Positions 7,226 through 13,576 of a stretch of DNA of 13,576 nucleotides are shown piece after piece. The DNA is from Lachnospiraceae bacterium. Its GTDB lineage: Bacteria > Bacillota > Clostridia > Lachnospirales > Lachnospiraceae. The translations under genes and the position numbers were made by a program. The notes under the pieces were generated by a model. It saw only the letters and a program-made list of their open reading frames with translations, searched no databases and was not told where the DNA came from. Every line of letters begins with the position of its first letter. Position 1 is the stretch's first letter. The stretch lies in NCBI GenBank assembly GCA_900769115.1, contig CAAGFJ010000073.1:1-13576 (forward strand), written 5' to 3'.

Positions 7226-8392
7226 ATGGATTTCACATTAAGTAAGAAACATGAAATGGCACAAACTCTTTTCAAAGAATTTGCTGAGAAAGAAGTTAAG
7301 CCACTTGCTCAGGAAATTGATGAAGAGCATAGATTTCCAAGAGAGACAGTAGAGAAGATGGCAAAGGCAGGCTTTTTAGGAATTCCTGTTCCTAAGGAGT
7401 TTGGTGGTCAGGGTTGTGATCCTTTAACATATGTTATGTGTGTGGAGGAACTTTCTAAGGTTTGTGGTACTACAGGTGTTATCGTATCAGCTCATACATC
7501 TTTATGTATGGATCCGATTCAGACATTTGGTACCCCGGCTCAGAAGGAGAAATATTTACCTGATTTAGCTTCTGGTAAGAAGTTAGGTGCTTTTGGTTTG
7601 ACAGAGCCAGGTGCTGGTACAGATGCACAGGGTCAGCAGACTAAAGCTGTATTAGATGGTGACGAGTGGGTATTGAATGGTTCTAAGTGCTTTATTACCA
7701 ATGGTAAAGAAGCAGATGTTTATATCATTATTGCTGTTACAGGTAAGGTTGAGAAGCGTGGACGTATGCAGAAAGAGATTTCAGCATTTATCGTAGAGAA
7801 GGATACTCCTGGATTCACATTTGGTACAAAAGAGAATAAGATGGGTATCTGTGGTTCTTCTACTTATGAGTTGATCTTCACAGATTGCCGTATTCCAAAG
7901 GAGAACTTGTTAGGCGCTAAGGGTAAGGGATTTGGTATCGCTATGCATACATTGGATGGTGGTCGTATCGGAATCGCTGCTCAGGCACTTGGTATTGCAG
8001 AGGGCGCTTTAGAGACAACAATCAACTATGTAAAGGAAAGAAAGCAGTTTGGTCGTTCCATCGCTCAGTTCCAGAATACACAGTTCCAGTTAGCAGATAT
8101 GGCTACTAAGGTAGAGGCTGCTAAGATGTTAGTATACAAGGCTGCTATGAAGAAGGGTGAGTATCAGTCAGGTAAGAAGGTATCTTACTCAGTAGAGGCT
8201 GCTATGGCTAAGTTATACGCAGCAGAAGTTGCAATGGAAGTTACAACTAAGGCAGTTCAGTTGCATGGTGGTTATGGTTATATTAAGGAGTACGACGTTG
8301 AGCGTATGATGCGTGATGCTAAGATCACAGAGATCTACGAAGGAACTTCAGAAGTTCAGCGTATGGTTATCTCTGCAAATATCTTAAACTAG
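7226..8392 (+). CDS. bcd: Butyryl-CoA dehydrogenase
   Basis: The protein has 388 residues and belongs to the acyl-CoA dehydrogenase family (usual length about 380). It reduces crotonyl-CoA to butyryl-CoA, taking electrons through EtfAB. FAD and substrate motifs are in order: FGLTEPGAGTDA (123-134), CFITNG (155-160), then the C-terminal segment with QLHGGYGY and YEGTSEVQR. The catalytic base is Glu372 in YEGT, the standard position for short-chain enzymes. AGGAGG at 7210-7215 precedes ATG by 10 nt. The TAG stop overlaps the AGGAGG of etfB, so the two are translationally linked. With the Etf genes immediately downstream it very likely forms the electron-bifurcating Bcd-EtfAB complex known from Clostridium and Acidaminococcus, which also yields reduced ferredoxin. 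Confidence 0.97.
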   Translation: MDFTLSKKHEMAQTLFKEFAEKEVKPLAQEIDEEHRFPRETVEKMAKAGFLGIPVPKEFGGQGCDPLTYVMCVEELSKVCGTTGVIVSAHTSLCMDPIQTFGTPAQKEKYLPDLASGKKLGAFGLTEPGAGTDAQGQQTKAVLDGDEWVLNGSKCFITNGKEADVYIIIAVTGKVEKRGRMQKEISAFIVEKDTPGFTFGTKENKMGICGSSTYELIFTDCRIPKENLLGAKGKGFGIAMHTLDGGRIGIAAQALGIAEGALETTINYVKERKQFGRSIAQFQNTQFQLADMATKVEAAKMLVYKAAMKKGEYQSGKKVSYSVEAAMAKLYAAEVAMEVTTKAVQLHGGYGYIKEYDVERMMRDAKITEIYEGTSEVQRMVISANILN

Positions 8393-8404
8393 GAGGTAAT
8401 TAAC

Positions 8405-9193
8405 GTGAAAGTTGTTGTTTGTGTAAAACAGGTACCTGATACAAAGGGTGGAGTTAAATTTAATCCAGATGGAACATTGGATAGAGGTGCAATGCTTACT
8501 ATCATGAATCCAGATGACAAGGCAGGATTAGAGGCTGCTCTTGCAATCAAGGATCAGAATGAAGATGTTGAAGTTACAGTTGTAACAATGGGTCTTCCAA
8601 AGGCAGAAGAAGTTCTTCGTGAGGCTATGGCTATGGGCGCTGACAAGGGCGTTCTTGTAACAGATAGAGTATTAGGTGGTGCAGATACTTGGGCTACATC
8701 TACTACACTTGCTGGTGCATTAAGAAATATTGATTATGATTTGATCATTACAGGTCGTCAGGCTATCGATGGTGATACTGCACAGGTAGGACCACAGATC
8801 GCTGAACATTTAGGACTTCCAGTTATCTCTTATGCACAGGATATCAAGGTAGAAGGTAATAGTGTTGTTGTTAAGCGTCAGTATGATGATGGATATCATA
8901 TGGTTAAGGCTCAGATGCCTTGCTTGATCACAGCATTAGCTGAGTTAAATGAGCCTCGTTATATGACTCCAGGTGGAATCTTTGATGCATATGATGCAGA
9001 GATTACTACATGGGGAAGAGCAGATCTTAAGGATGTTGAGGATTCTAACTTAGGTTTGAATGGTTCTCCTACAAAGATTGCTAAGGCTTCCGACAAGGTT
9101 CGTAAGGGTGCTGGTGAGAAGGTTACGCCAGATTCTCCAGAAGATGCAGCTAAGTTAATCGTTGACAAGTTATTGTCAAAGCACATTATCTAA
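8405..9193 (+). CDS. etfB: Electron transfer flavoprotein beta subunit
   Basis: The protein has 262 residues, typical for EtfB. It starts MKVVVCVKQVPDT, the classic EtfB N-terminus, and carries the flavin/AMP-region motif GRQAIDGDTAQVGP (117-130). Translation begins at GTG 8405, 8 nt after AGGAGG (8391-8396), which shares bases with the bcd TAG stop. This overlap would tie EtfB output to Bcd translation. EtfB pairs with EtfA to feed NADH electrons to Bcd. In bifurcating Etfs the beta-subunit FAD also sends electrons to ferredoxin; the operon setting and motif fit this type, but I cannot prove bifurcation from the sequence. The etfA ATG follows 16 bp after the stop. Confidence 0.96.
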   Translation: MKVVVCVKQVPDTKGGVKFNPDGTLDRGAMLTIMNPDDKAGLEAALAIKDQNEDVEVTVVTMGLPKAEEVLREAMAMGADKGVLVTDRVLGGADTWATSTTLAGALRNIDYDLIITGRQAIDGDTAQVGPQIAEHLGLPVISYAQDIKVEGNSVVVKRQYDDGYHMVKAQMPCLITALAELNEPRYMTPGGIFDAYDAEITTWGRADLKDVEDSNLGLNGSPTKIAKASDKVRKGAGEKVTPDSPEDAAKLIVDKLLSKHII

Positions 9194-9209
9194 TAAAGAG
9201 GTGAATAAA

Positions 9210-10271
9210 ATGGGAGCAATGAGCGCAGAACAATTAGAGCAGTACAAGGGCGTATTTGTCTTTGCACAGCAGGTAGATAACGAATTAAGTGGTATTTCTT
9301 TCGAGTTGATCGGTGAAGGAAAGAGACTTGCTGAGAAGTTAAATGAAAAAGTAACAGCAGTATTAGTTGGTTCTGATGTTGCTGGTCTTGTAGATGAGTT
9401 AGCAGAGTATGGTGCTGATCGTGTCATCGTTGTAGATGATCCTGAGTTAAAGAACTATAGAACTGAGCCATATGCACATGCACTGGCATCTGTAATTAAT
9501 GAGTATAAGCCTGAGATCATGTTAGTTGGTGCAACAGCAATCGGTCGTGACTTAGGTCCTACTGTATCAGCCAGAGTTGCTACAGGTCTTACAGCTGACT
9601 GTACATTACTTGAGATTGGTGATTTCCCAATCAATCCAATTCCAGGTAAAGAGCAGAAGCACAACCAGTTATTAATGACTCGTCCAGCATTTGGTGGTAA
9701 CACAATTGCTACAATCGCATGTCCTGATAACCGTCCACAGATGGCTACAGTACGTCCAGGTGTTATGCAGAAGCTTGACAAAGTAGCTGGTGCGAAGGCT
9801 GAGGTTATTAACTATAATCCAGGATTTACTCCTAATAACAAGTATGTTGAGATTCTTGAAGTTGTTAAGGCTGTATCTGACGTAAAGGATATCATGGATG
9901 CTAAGATCTTAGTATCTGGTGGCCGTGGAGTTGGAAGCAAAGAGAACTTCAAGTTATTAGATGATTTGGCAGAAGTTCTTGGTGCAACCGTAAGCTGTTC
10001 TCGTGCAGTAACAGATGCTGGCTGGTTACCAAGAGATCTTCAGGTAGGACAGACTGGTAAGACTGTTCGTCCACAGGTATATTTCGCAATCGGTATTTCA
10101 GGTGCTATTCAGCATGTAGCTGGTATGGAAGAGTCAGATCTTATCATTGCAATCAACAAAGATCCAGATGCTCCAATCTTTGATGTAGCAGATTATGGTA
10201 TCGTTGGTGATCTGAATAAGATTGTTCCACAGCTCACAGAAGCTATTAAGGCACAGATTGCTAACAAATAA
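9210..10271 (+). CDS. etfA: Electron transfer flavoprotein alpha subunit
   Basis: From ATG 9210 the protein has 353 residues. The frame extends upstream to 9162, but GAGGTG at 9198-9203 with 6-nt spacing selects 9210; ATG 9219 is a weaker alternative. The N-terminal domain is the Etf alpha/beta fold without an extra ferredoxin domain. The C-terminal FAD domain is clear: SGGRGVGS (236-243), then AVTDAGWLPRDLQVGQTGKTV, IGISGAIQH and INKDPDAPIFDVADYGIVGD. The subunit binds the shuttling FAD and docks with Bcd. It is the last gene of the operon; a terminator follows at 10319-10368. Confidence 0.97.
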   Translation: MGAMSAEQLEQYKGVFVFAQQVDNELSGISFELIGEGKRLAEKLNEKVTAVLVGSDVAGLVDELAEYGADRVIVVDDPELKNYRTEPYAHALASVINEYKPEIMLVGATAIGRDLGPTVSARVATGLTADCTLLEIGDFPINPIPGKEQKHNQLLMTRPAFGGNTIATIACPDNRPQMATVRPGVMQKLDKVAGAKAEVINYNPGFTPNNKYVEILEVVKAVSDVKDIMDAKILVSGGRGVGSKENFKLLDDLAEVLGATVSCSRAVTDAGWLPRDLQVGQTGKTVRPQVYFAIGISGAIQHVAGMEESDLIIAINKDPDAPIFDVADYGIVGDLNKIVPQLTEAIKAQIANK

Positions 10272-10284
10272 TATTGTAGATAAG

Positions 10285-10308
10285 AGGTTAGATTATAATA
10301 TCTAGCTT
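10285..10308 (+). other. Hairpin after etfA
   Basis: AGGTTAGAT (10285-10293) and ATCTAGCTT (10300-10308) pair over 9 bp with two G-U pairs and a TATAAT loop. It lies 14 nt after the etfA stop and 10 nt before the main terminator stem. It may add 3'-end stability; it has no T-run of its own. Confidence 0.35.
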
Positions 10309-10318
10309 CCGTACACTG

Positions 10319-10368
10319 GTATGGGGATTCGCATATGAGAATAAGATGTGAATCCCCGTATTTAATTT
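10319..10368 (+). terminator. Terminator of the butyrate operon
   Basis: The core stem pairs GGGGATTCGCAT (10323-10334) with ATGTGAATCCCC (10346-10357), 12 bp with one G-U pair and an 11-nt loop. Outer A-T and G-U pairs extend it to 10319/10361. The sequence TATTTAATTT follows. The T-run is broken by two A residues, so termination may be partial and allow some read-through into the permease. Confidence 0.8.
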
Positions 10369-10387
10369 GCATTAGATGGGTGAATTT

Positions 10388-10425
10388 TCGTATCTAAACT
10401 ACGAGGCACTGATATTTAGAAGGAG
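10388..10425 (+). promoter_or_regulatory. Possible pseudoknot leader over the permease ribosome binding site
   Basis: TCGTA (10388-10392) pairs with TACGA (10400-10404), and the enclosed loop TCTAAA (10393-10398) is complementary to TTTAGA (10415-10420), which abuts the AGGAG Shine-Dalgarno at 10421-10425. Together they could form an H-type pseudoknot. It matches no riboswitch class I know. A TTGCAT/TATCTA promoter pair (10367-10396) overlaps it and would start the RNA too late to include the first stem, so both cannot be right. Confidence 0.25.
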
Positions 10426-10432
10426 AATTACA

Positions 10433-11905
10433 ATGGATAAGTTTTTTAAGATTTCTGAACGTGGATCTGACGTCAGAACAGAGATCATGGGTGGTCTTAC
10501 CACATTTTTTGCTATGGCCTACATCGTATTTGTTAATCCGAACCAGGTAGCTGGTGAGGGAGCAAATGGTTGGTTAGCAGGTGCGGCTGCTGAGGCTGGT
10601 ATGGATGTATCTGCACAGCTTGGTCAGATCTGGAACTCTGTATTTATCGCATCTATTATAGGTGCAATTATTGGTACTTTATTGATGGCATTTGTTGCTA
10701 AGATGCCGTTTGCTCAGGCTTGTGGAATGGGATTAAATGCTTTCTTCTGTTCAAGCTTTATCTCAGCATCCGTATTTGGCGGAGTGAATGTGATCGAAGG
10801 TTATCATGCTGGTATGGTTATTATCTTCGTTTCCGGTCTTGTATTCCTGCTTCTTTCTGTAACAGGAGCAAGAGAATATATTGCGAAAGCATTGCCAGAT
10901 TGTTTGAAGAAAGCAATTCCTGCAGGTATCGGTCTTTTCATTGCTATGATTGGTTTAAAGAATGCAGGTCTGATTCAGGCAAACCAGTATACCTTTGTTC
11001 AGTTTGTTGATATTCATGGTGCAATCACAGATGCGAATGCTAATGGAACAGACTGGAGATTGGCAGTGATTCCTGCATTGGTTGCATTTGTTGGTTTGTT
11101 GTTGATCGCGATCTTTGAGCATTATCATGTAAAGGGTAGTGTCATTCTTTCAATCCTCATTTGTAGTGTATTATACTATGTATGCATGACAGAGGTTCCT
11201 GCCTTTGACTTGAGTGCAATTGGACAGACATTCAAGGATTTCAGTGAAGTTGGTATCGTTGGTATTTTTGATGGACAGGCATGGAGTGATGCATTTGTCA
11301 ATGCTCCGGTTGGTGGGGTATTTAATGCGATTATGTTAATTATCACATTCTGTTTAGTAGATATGTTTGATACAATCGGAACCTTGTATGGTACTGCATC
11401 TCAGGCTGGTATGTTGGATGAGAATGGTGATCCGATTGATGTCAATAAGTCTATGATGTGTGACTCCATTGCAACGGTTGCCGGTGCTGTATTAGGTACT
11501 TCAACTGTTACTACATTCGTTGAGTCATCTTCAGGTGTGGCTGCCGGTGCAAGAACAGGTCTTGCCAGTGTGGTTACAGCAATCTGTTTTGCATTGTGCT
11601 TGTTCTTAAGCCCACTTGCAAGTATTATTCCGAGCGCAGCTACTGCTCCGGCATTGATCTATGTTGGTGTATTGATGATGAAGAGCTTTGCTAAGGTTAA
11701 CATGGATGATATCACATCTGCAGTTCCAGCATTCCTGGCACTTATTATGATGCCACTTACATATTCGATTGCAAATGGTATTGGTATTGGAGCAATCGCA
11801 TATGTGGTTCTTTCTGCTGTAACTGGTAAATACCAGAAGAAGGATATCATTATTACAATCATTGCATTGTTATTCATGTTGAAGTTCGTATTTGTAACCA
11901 TGTAA
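10433..11905 (+). CDS. NCS2-family purine permease, AzgA/PbuG type
   Basis: From ATG 10433 the protein has 490 residues. The open frame reaches back to 10376, but AGGAG at 10421-10425 with 7-nt spacing and the family-typical start MDKFFKISERGSDVRTEIMGG select 10433. It is a polytopic inner-membrane protein with about 12-14 hydrophobic segments. Family marks are GGLTTFFAMAYIVFVNP near the N-terminus, ACGMGLNAFF, VDMFDTIGTLYG and TSTVTTFVESSSGVAAGARTGL. These belong to the AzgA branch (COG2252), which in characterised members takes up hypoxanthine, guanine or adenine by proton symport. The exact substrate cannot be read from the sequence. It has its own leader and sits between two terminators, so it is probably a single-gene unit unrelated to butyrate synthesis. 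No typical purine riboswitch core precedes it. Confidence 0.93.
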   Translation: MDKFFKISERGSDVRTEIMGGLTTFFAMAYIVFVNPNQVAGEGANGWLAGAAAEAGMDVSAQLGQIWNSVFIASIIGAIIGTLLMAFVAKMPFAQACGMGLNAFFCSSFISASVFGGVNVIEGYHAGMVIIFVSGLVFLLLSVTGAREYIAKALPDCLKKAIPAGIGLFIAMIGLKNAGLIQANQYTFVQFVDIHGAITDANANGTDWRLAVIPALVAFVGLLLIAIFEHYHVKGSVILSILICSVLYYVCMTEVPAFDLSAIGQTFKDFSEVGIVGIFDGQAWSDAFVNAPVGGVFNAIMLIITFCLVDMFDTIGTLYGTASQAGMLDENGDPIDVNKSMMCDSIATVAGAVLGTSTVTTFVESSSGVAAGARTGLASVVTAICFALCLFLSPLASIIPSAATAPALIYVGVLMMKSFAKVNMDDITSAVPAFLALIMMPLTYSIANGIGIGAIAYVVLSAVTGKYQKKDIIITIIALLFMLKFVFVTM

Positions 11906-11941
11906 AGTTTATAGGTTGACAAGAATAGCATTGCGACATAA

Positions 11942-11978
11942 AGGAATATAGAGAATCGGGTGATTCAGAAATATTCTT
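11942..11978 (+). other. Two-tier hairpin after the permease
   Basis: Outer arms AGGAATAT (11942-11949) and ATATTCTT (11971-11978) enclose a 3/4-nt internal loop and a perfect inner stem GAATC (11953-11957)/GATTC (11962-11966) with a GGGT loop. It lies 8 nt before the terminator stem. It is either part of a double 3'-end structure of the permease mRNA or part of a separate short RNA. Confidence 0.45.
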
Positions 11979-11986
11979 ATTCAAAT

Positions 11987-12027
11987 AAGCTTCCTTGTCT
12001 GCTTAAGGCAGGCGGGAGGCTTTTTTT
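11987..12027 (+). terminator. Strong intrinsic terminator after the permease
   Basis: The left arm (11987-12002) and right arm (12008-12022) pair over 15 bp with one bulged T and a few G-U pairs around a 5-nt loop (TTAAG). A run of seven T follows at 12021-12027. It is the most canonical terminator in the window. Confidence 0.9.
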
Positions 12028-12159
12028 GATGGAATTGTTCCGGGTTGATGGAAAAGGGATAAAGCGTTCTGATCTGTGCTGATTCTTGTAAAGTTAGAAA
12101 AGTGTGTCATATGTCGTAGAAAATAAGCGTAGATTAGTAGATAGCAGGAGGAGTGGGAA

Positions 12160-12171
12160 ATGAAGATATGA
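12160..12171 (+). promoter_or_regulatory. Three-codon minicistron overlapping the next gene's start
   Basis: ATG-AAG-ATA-TGA begins 8 nt after AGGAGG (12146-12151), the ideal spacing. Its TGA shares two bases with the ATG of the LysM/GH18 gene at 12168 (ATGA overlap). That gene's own ATG is 16 nt from the AGGAGG, which is long. Ribosomes may therefore load on the minicistron and re-initiate (inference). Confidence 0.35.
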
Positions 12172-13451
12172 AGGTCTATGTTGTAAATGAGGGTGATACC
12201 CTGCAATCCATTGCAGAGCAGTTTGGTGTATCGGTGGAACGGCTGGCATTTGATAATGAGATACAACGGCAGGAATTAGTGGTGGGGCAGACTTTGCTTA
12301 TCTTAGAACCGGAACAGATCTACACTATAGAAGAGGGAGATACATTAGCGGGGATTGCAGAACAATTCGGGCAGACGGTGATTCAGTTGGTTCGTAATAA
12401 TCCGTATCTGTTAAATGAAACATTTCTTTTGCCGGGGAGACAGATTGTGATCACTTATAAAGACACGGAAGACCGGGACATGGATGTGTTCGGGTATGCA
12501 TATGCTTTTATTAAAGAAGCGGTATTGGAAGAAACATTGTTGTACATTGATGAACTGTTACCATTTTCTTATGGATACAATGAGGATGGGAGCCTGATTG
12601 TAATGAATGATGACCGCCTGTTAAGTGAGGCAAATCGGTTTGGCAGGCGAAAGAGAATGGTAATCACGCCGTTAGACCGCAATGAACGGTTTAATAATCA
12701 GTTGGTAGTGCAGTTGTTAGAAAGTAGTGTGGTTCAGGATAGATTGCTTGCCAATATTCTTAATATTATGGGAGAGAAAGGGTATCAGGCATTAGATATC
12801 GATTTTGAGTTTATTCCGGCACCTTACCGTGAGGCGTATGTTGCATTTATTCAAAAAACTACAAAGATGCTGCATGATAGCGGCTTTGAGATAAGTGTGG
12901 CAGTGCCGCCCAAGATTGCTGACGACCAGCCGGGATTACTATATGAGGGTATCGATTATGAAGGAATTGGAAGAGCAGCAGATACGGTATTCCTTATGAC
13001 ATATGAGTGGGGATACAAATATGGACCACCAATGGCTGTTGCGCCTGTTCCAAACGTACGGAGAGTATTAGATTATGCGGTATCGGTAATACCGAATGAT
13101 AAAATATATATGGGGATTCCGAATTATGCATATGATTGGGCGTTACCCTTTGAAAGAAATGTAACAGAAGCCGAAACAATTGGAAATGTAGAAGCTGTTC
13201 GCAGAGCCTATCAGTATCGGACGGAAATCTTATATGATGAAACGGCAATGGCACCATATTATTACTATACGAAAGAGGGAACGGAACATGTTGTCTGGTT
13301 TGAAGATGTCCGGAGTATCCGGGAGAAATATAATCTGGTTGCAGAATACGGATTCCGAGGTGCGGGTTATTGGAATCTGATGCGGGAGTTCCGACCGAAC
13401 TGGCTGTATGTTGCACAGATCACAACTAATACCCTTGCACAGCGTAAGTGA
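12168..13451 (+). CDS. sleL: LysM-GH18 spore cortex-lytic enzyme, SleL/YaaH type
   Basis: From ATG 12168 the protein has 427 residues. Two LysM domains (about 2-46 and 51-97, each starting YVV/YTI...EGDTL..IAEQFG) bind peptidoglycan. A GH18 glycosidase domain follows (about 106-420). Its catalytic motif reads ALDIDFE, with Glu214 as the acid; the first Asp of the usual DGxDxDxE is absent, as in SleL relatives. The segments GNVEAVRRAYQY, YDETA and VWFEDVRSI are SleL/YaaH marks. There is no signal peptide, as expected for a coat-deposited enzyme made in the mother cell. Known members are N-acetylglucosaminidases that degrade cortex muramic-lactam peptidoglycan at germination. GTG 12153 is in frame but lies 1 nt from the AGGAGG, so ATG is preferred; it also gives the family's N-terminus. 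Sporulation sigma control is expected, but I see no clear sigma-E or sigma-K site. A weak TTGTTC-N17-GATAAA lies at 12035-12063. Confidence 0.9.
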   Translation: MKVYVVNEGDTLQSIAEQFGVSVERLAFDNEIQRQELVVGQTLLILEPEQIYTIEEGDTLAGIAEQFGQTVIQLVRNNPYLLNETFLLPGRQIVITYKDTEDRDMDVFGYAYAFIKEAVLEETLLYIDELLPFSYGYNEDGSLIVMNDDRLLSEANRFGRRKRMVITPLDRNERFNNQLVVQLLESSVVQDRLLANILNIMGEKGYQALDIDFEFIPAPYREAYVAFIQKTTKMLHDSGFEISVAVPPKIADDQPGLLYEGIDYEGIGRAADTVFLMTYEWGYKYGPPMAVAPVPNVRRVLDYAVSVIPNDKIYMGIPNYAYDWALPFERNVTEAETIGNVEAVRRAYQYRTEILYDETAMAPYYYYTKEGTEHVVWFEDVRSIREKYNLVAEYGFRGAGYWNLMREFRPNWLYVAQITTNTLAQRK

Positions 13452-13465
13452 CGGACGCGCATGTC

Positions 13466-13555
13466 AGGAGTATATGAGCCCGGCTTTGGGGTGGTGTCAT
13501 GTTGCCGCAGGCACATTCGCATTACGACTCGCACGCAGCAGACACTAATACTCCT
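13466..13555 (+). ncRNA. Candidate structured RNA or folded element, class unknown
   Basis: The 125 bp after the last gene are about 53% G+C, above the neighbouring genes. Outer arms AGGAGTAT (13466-13473) and ATACTCCT (13548-13555) are perfect complements. Inside, GTGTC-A-TGTTGC (13494-13505) pairs with GCAGCAGACAC (13535-13545) over 11 bp with one bulged A and one G-U pair. A small GCCC/GGGT hairpin (13478-13481/13489-13492) fills the junction. The fold is well nested, but I do not recognise an RNA family. The strand is unknown because inverted repeats fold on both strands; it is listed as + by neighbourhood. An inverted-repeat element is an alternative. Confidence 0.4.
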
Positions 13556-13576
13556 TATAATAAGCGAACTCACGTA

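Noticed and set aside
10376..10432. Upstream in-frame start for the purine permease
   Set aside because: The added 19 residues are not family-like and overlap the leader; AGGAG at 10421-10425 selects ATG 10433.
13556..13561. Perfect TATAAT as a promoter for a gene beyond the right edge
   Set aside because: No -35-like hexamer lies 16-18 bp upstream and no extended -10 is present; the downstream sequence is cut off.
13367..13573. Minus-strand frame of 68 residues over the end of the LysM/GH18 gene
   Set aside because: It overlaps a clear family member on the other strand, has a GTG start without a convincing context, and looks like a shadow frame.
13565..13576. Start of a purine riboswitch (ACTCACGTA resembles its 5' end)
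   Set aside because: Only about ten bases are visible before the window ends and the diagnostic core is not in view.
13461..13576. Open frame from ATG 13461 to the right edge on the + strand
   Set aside because: There is no ribosome binding site, the composition (Arg, Thr, Cys-rich) is unlike the neighbours, and the stretch is better explained by a folded element.

Overview
The window looks like the chromosome of an anaerobic, butyrate-producing Firmicute of the Lachnospiraceae type (Clostridium cluster XIVa; Roseburia, Coprococcus, Butyrivibrio and relatives). The grounds are the AT-leaning base composition, strong AGGAGG ribosome binding sites, a complete thl-crt-hbd-bcd-etfB-etfA cluster in the order known from gut butyrate producers, and a SleL/YaaH-type spore-cortex hydrolase that suggests an endospore-forming ancestry. 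All confident genes lie on the + strand. The genus cannot be fixed from the sequence alone. I see no mobile element, CRISPR array, tRNA or rRNA.

Layout. (1) 2-892: the 3' part of a gene encoding a highly charged repeat helix (three near-identical 48-bp repeats at the left edge) fused to a degenerate AAA+-like domain, closed by an AT-rich hairpin terminator. (2) 1033-4001: an actin-like MreB/Mbl protein followed 17 bp later by a YgiQ-family radical SAM protein, probably one transcript. (3) 4072-10368: the butyrate operon, with a good extended -10 promoter, a possible Rex-like redox operator over the -10/+1 region, six genes and a G+C-rich terminator. (4) 10433-12027: an AzgA-type NCS2 purine permease with its own leader and a strong terminator. 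(5) 12168-13451: a two-LysM GH18 spore-lytic enzyme with an unusual start region. (6) 13452-13576: no recognisable gene, but G+C clearly above the surroundings and a well-nested predicted fold, a candidate structured RNA.

Function. Thl joins two acetyl-CoA, Hbd reduces acetoacetyl-CoA, Crt dehydrates 3-hydroxybutyryl-CoA, and the Bcd/EtfAB complex reduces crotonyl-CoA to butyryl-CoA. In this family Bcd/EtfAB usually bifurcates electrons to ferredoxin. The last step (butyryl-CoA:acetate CoA-transferase or Ptb/Buk) is not in the window. The six butyrate genes share a codon style (many GTT, GCT, GGT and CGT codons) typical of very highly expressed genes, unlike ygiQ and the spore hydrolase.

The least explained parts are the pseudo-ATPase with its repeat helix at the left edge, the intra-operon hairpin between crt and hbd, the leader structure of the permease, the three-codon minicistron overlapping the start of the LysM/GH18 gene, and the folded 90-nt element at the right edge.
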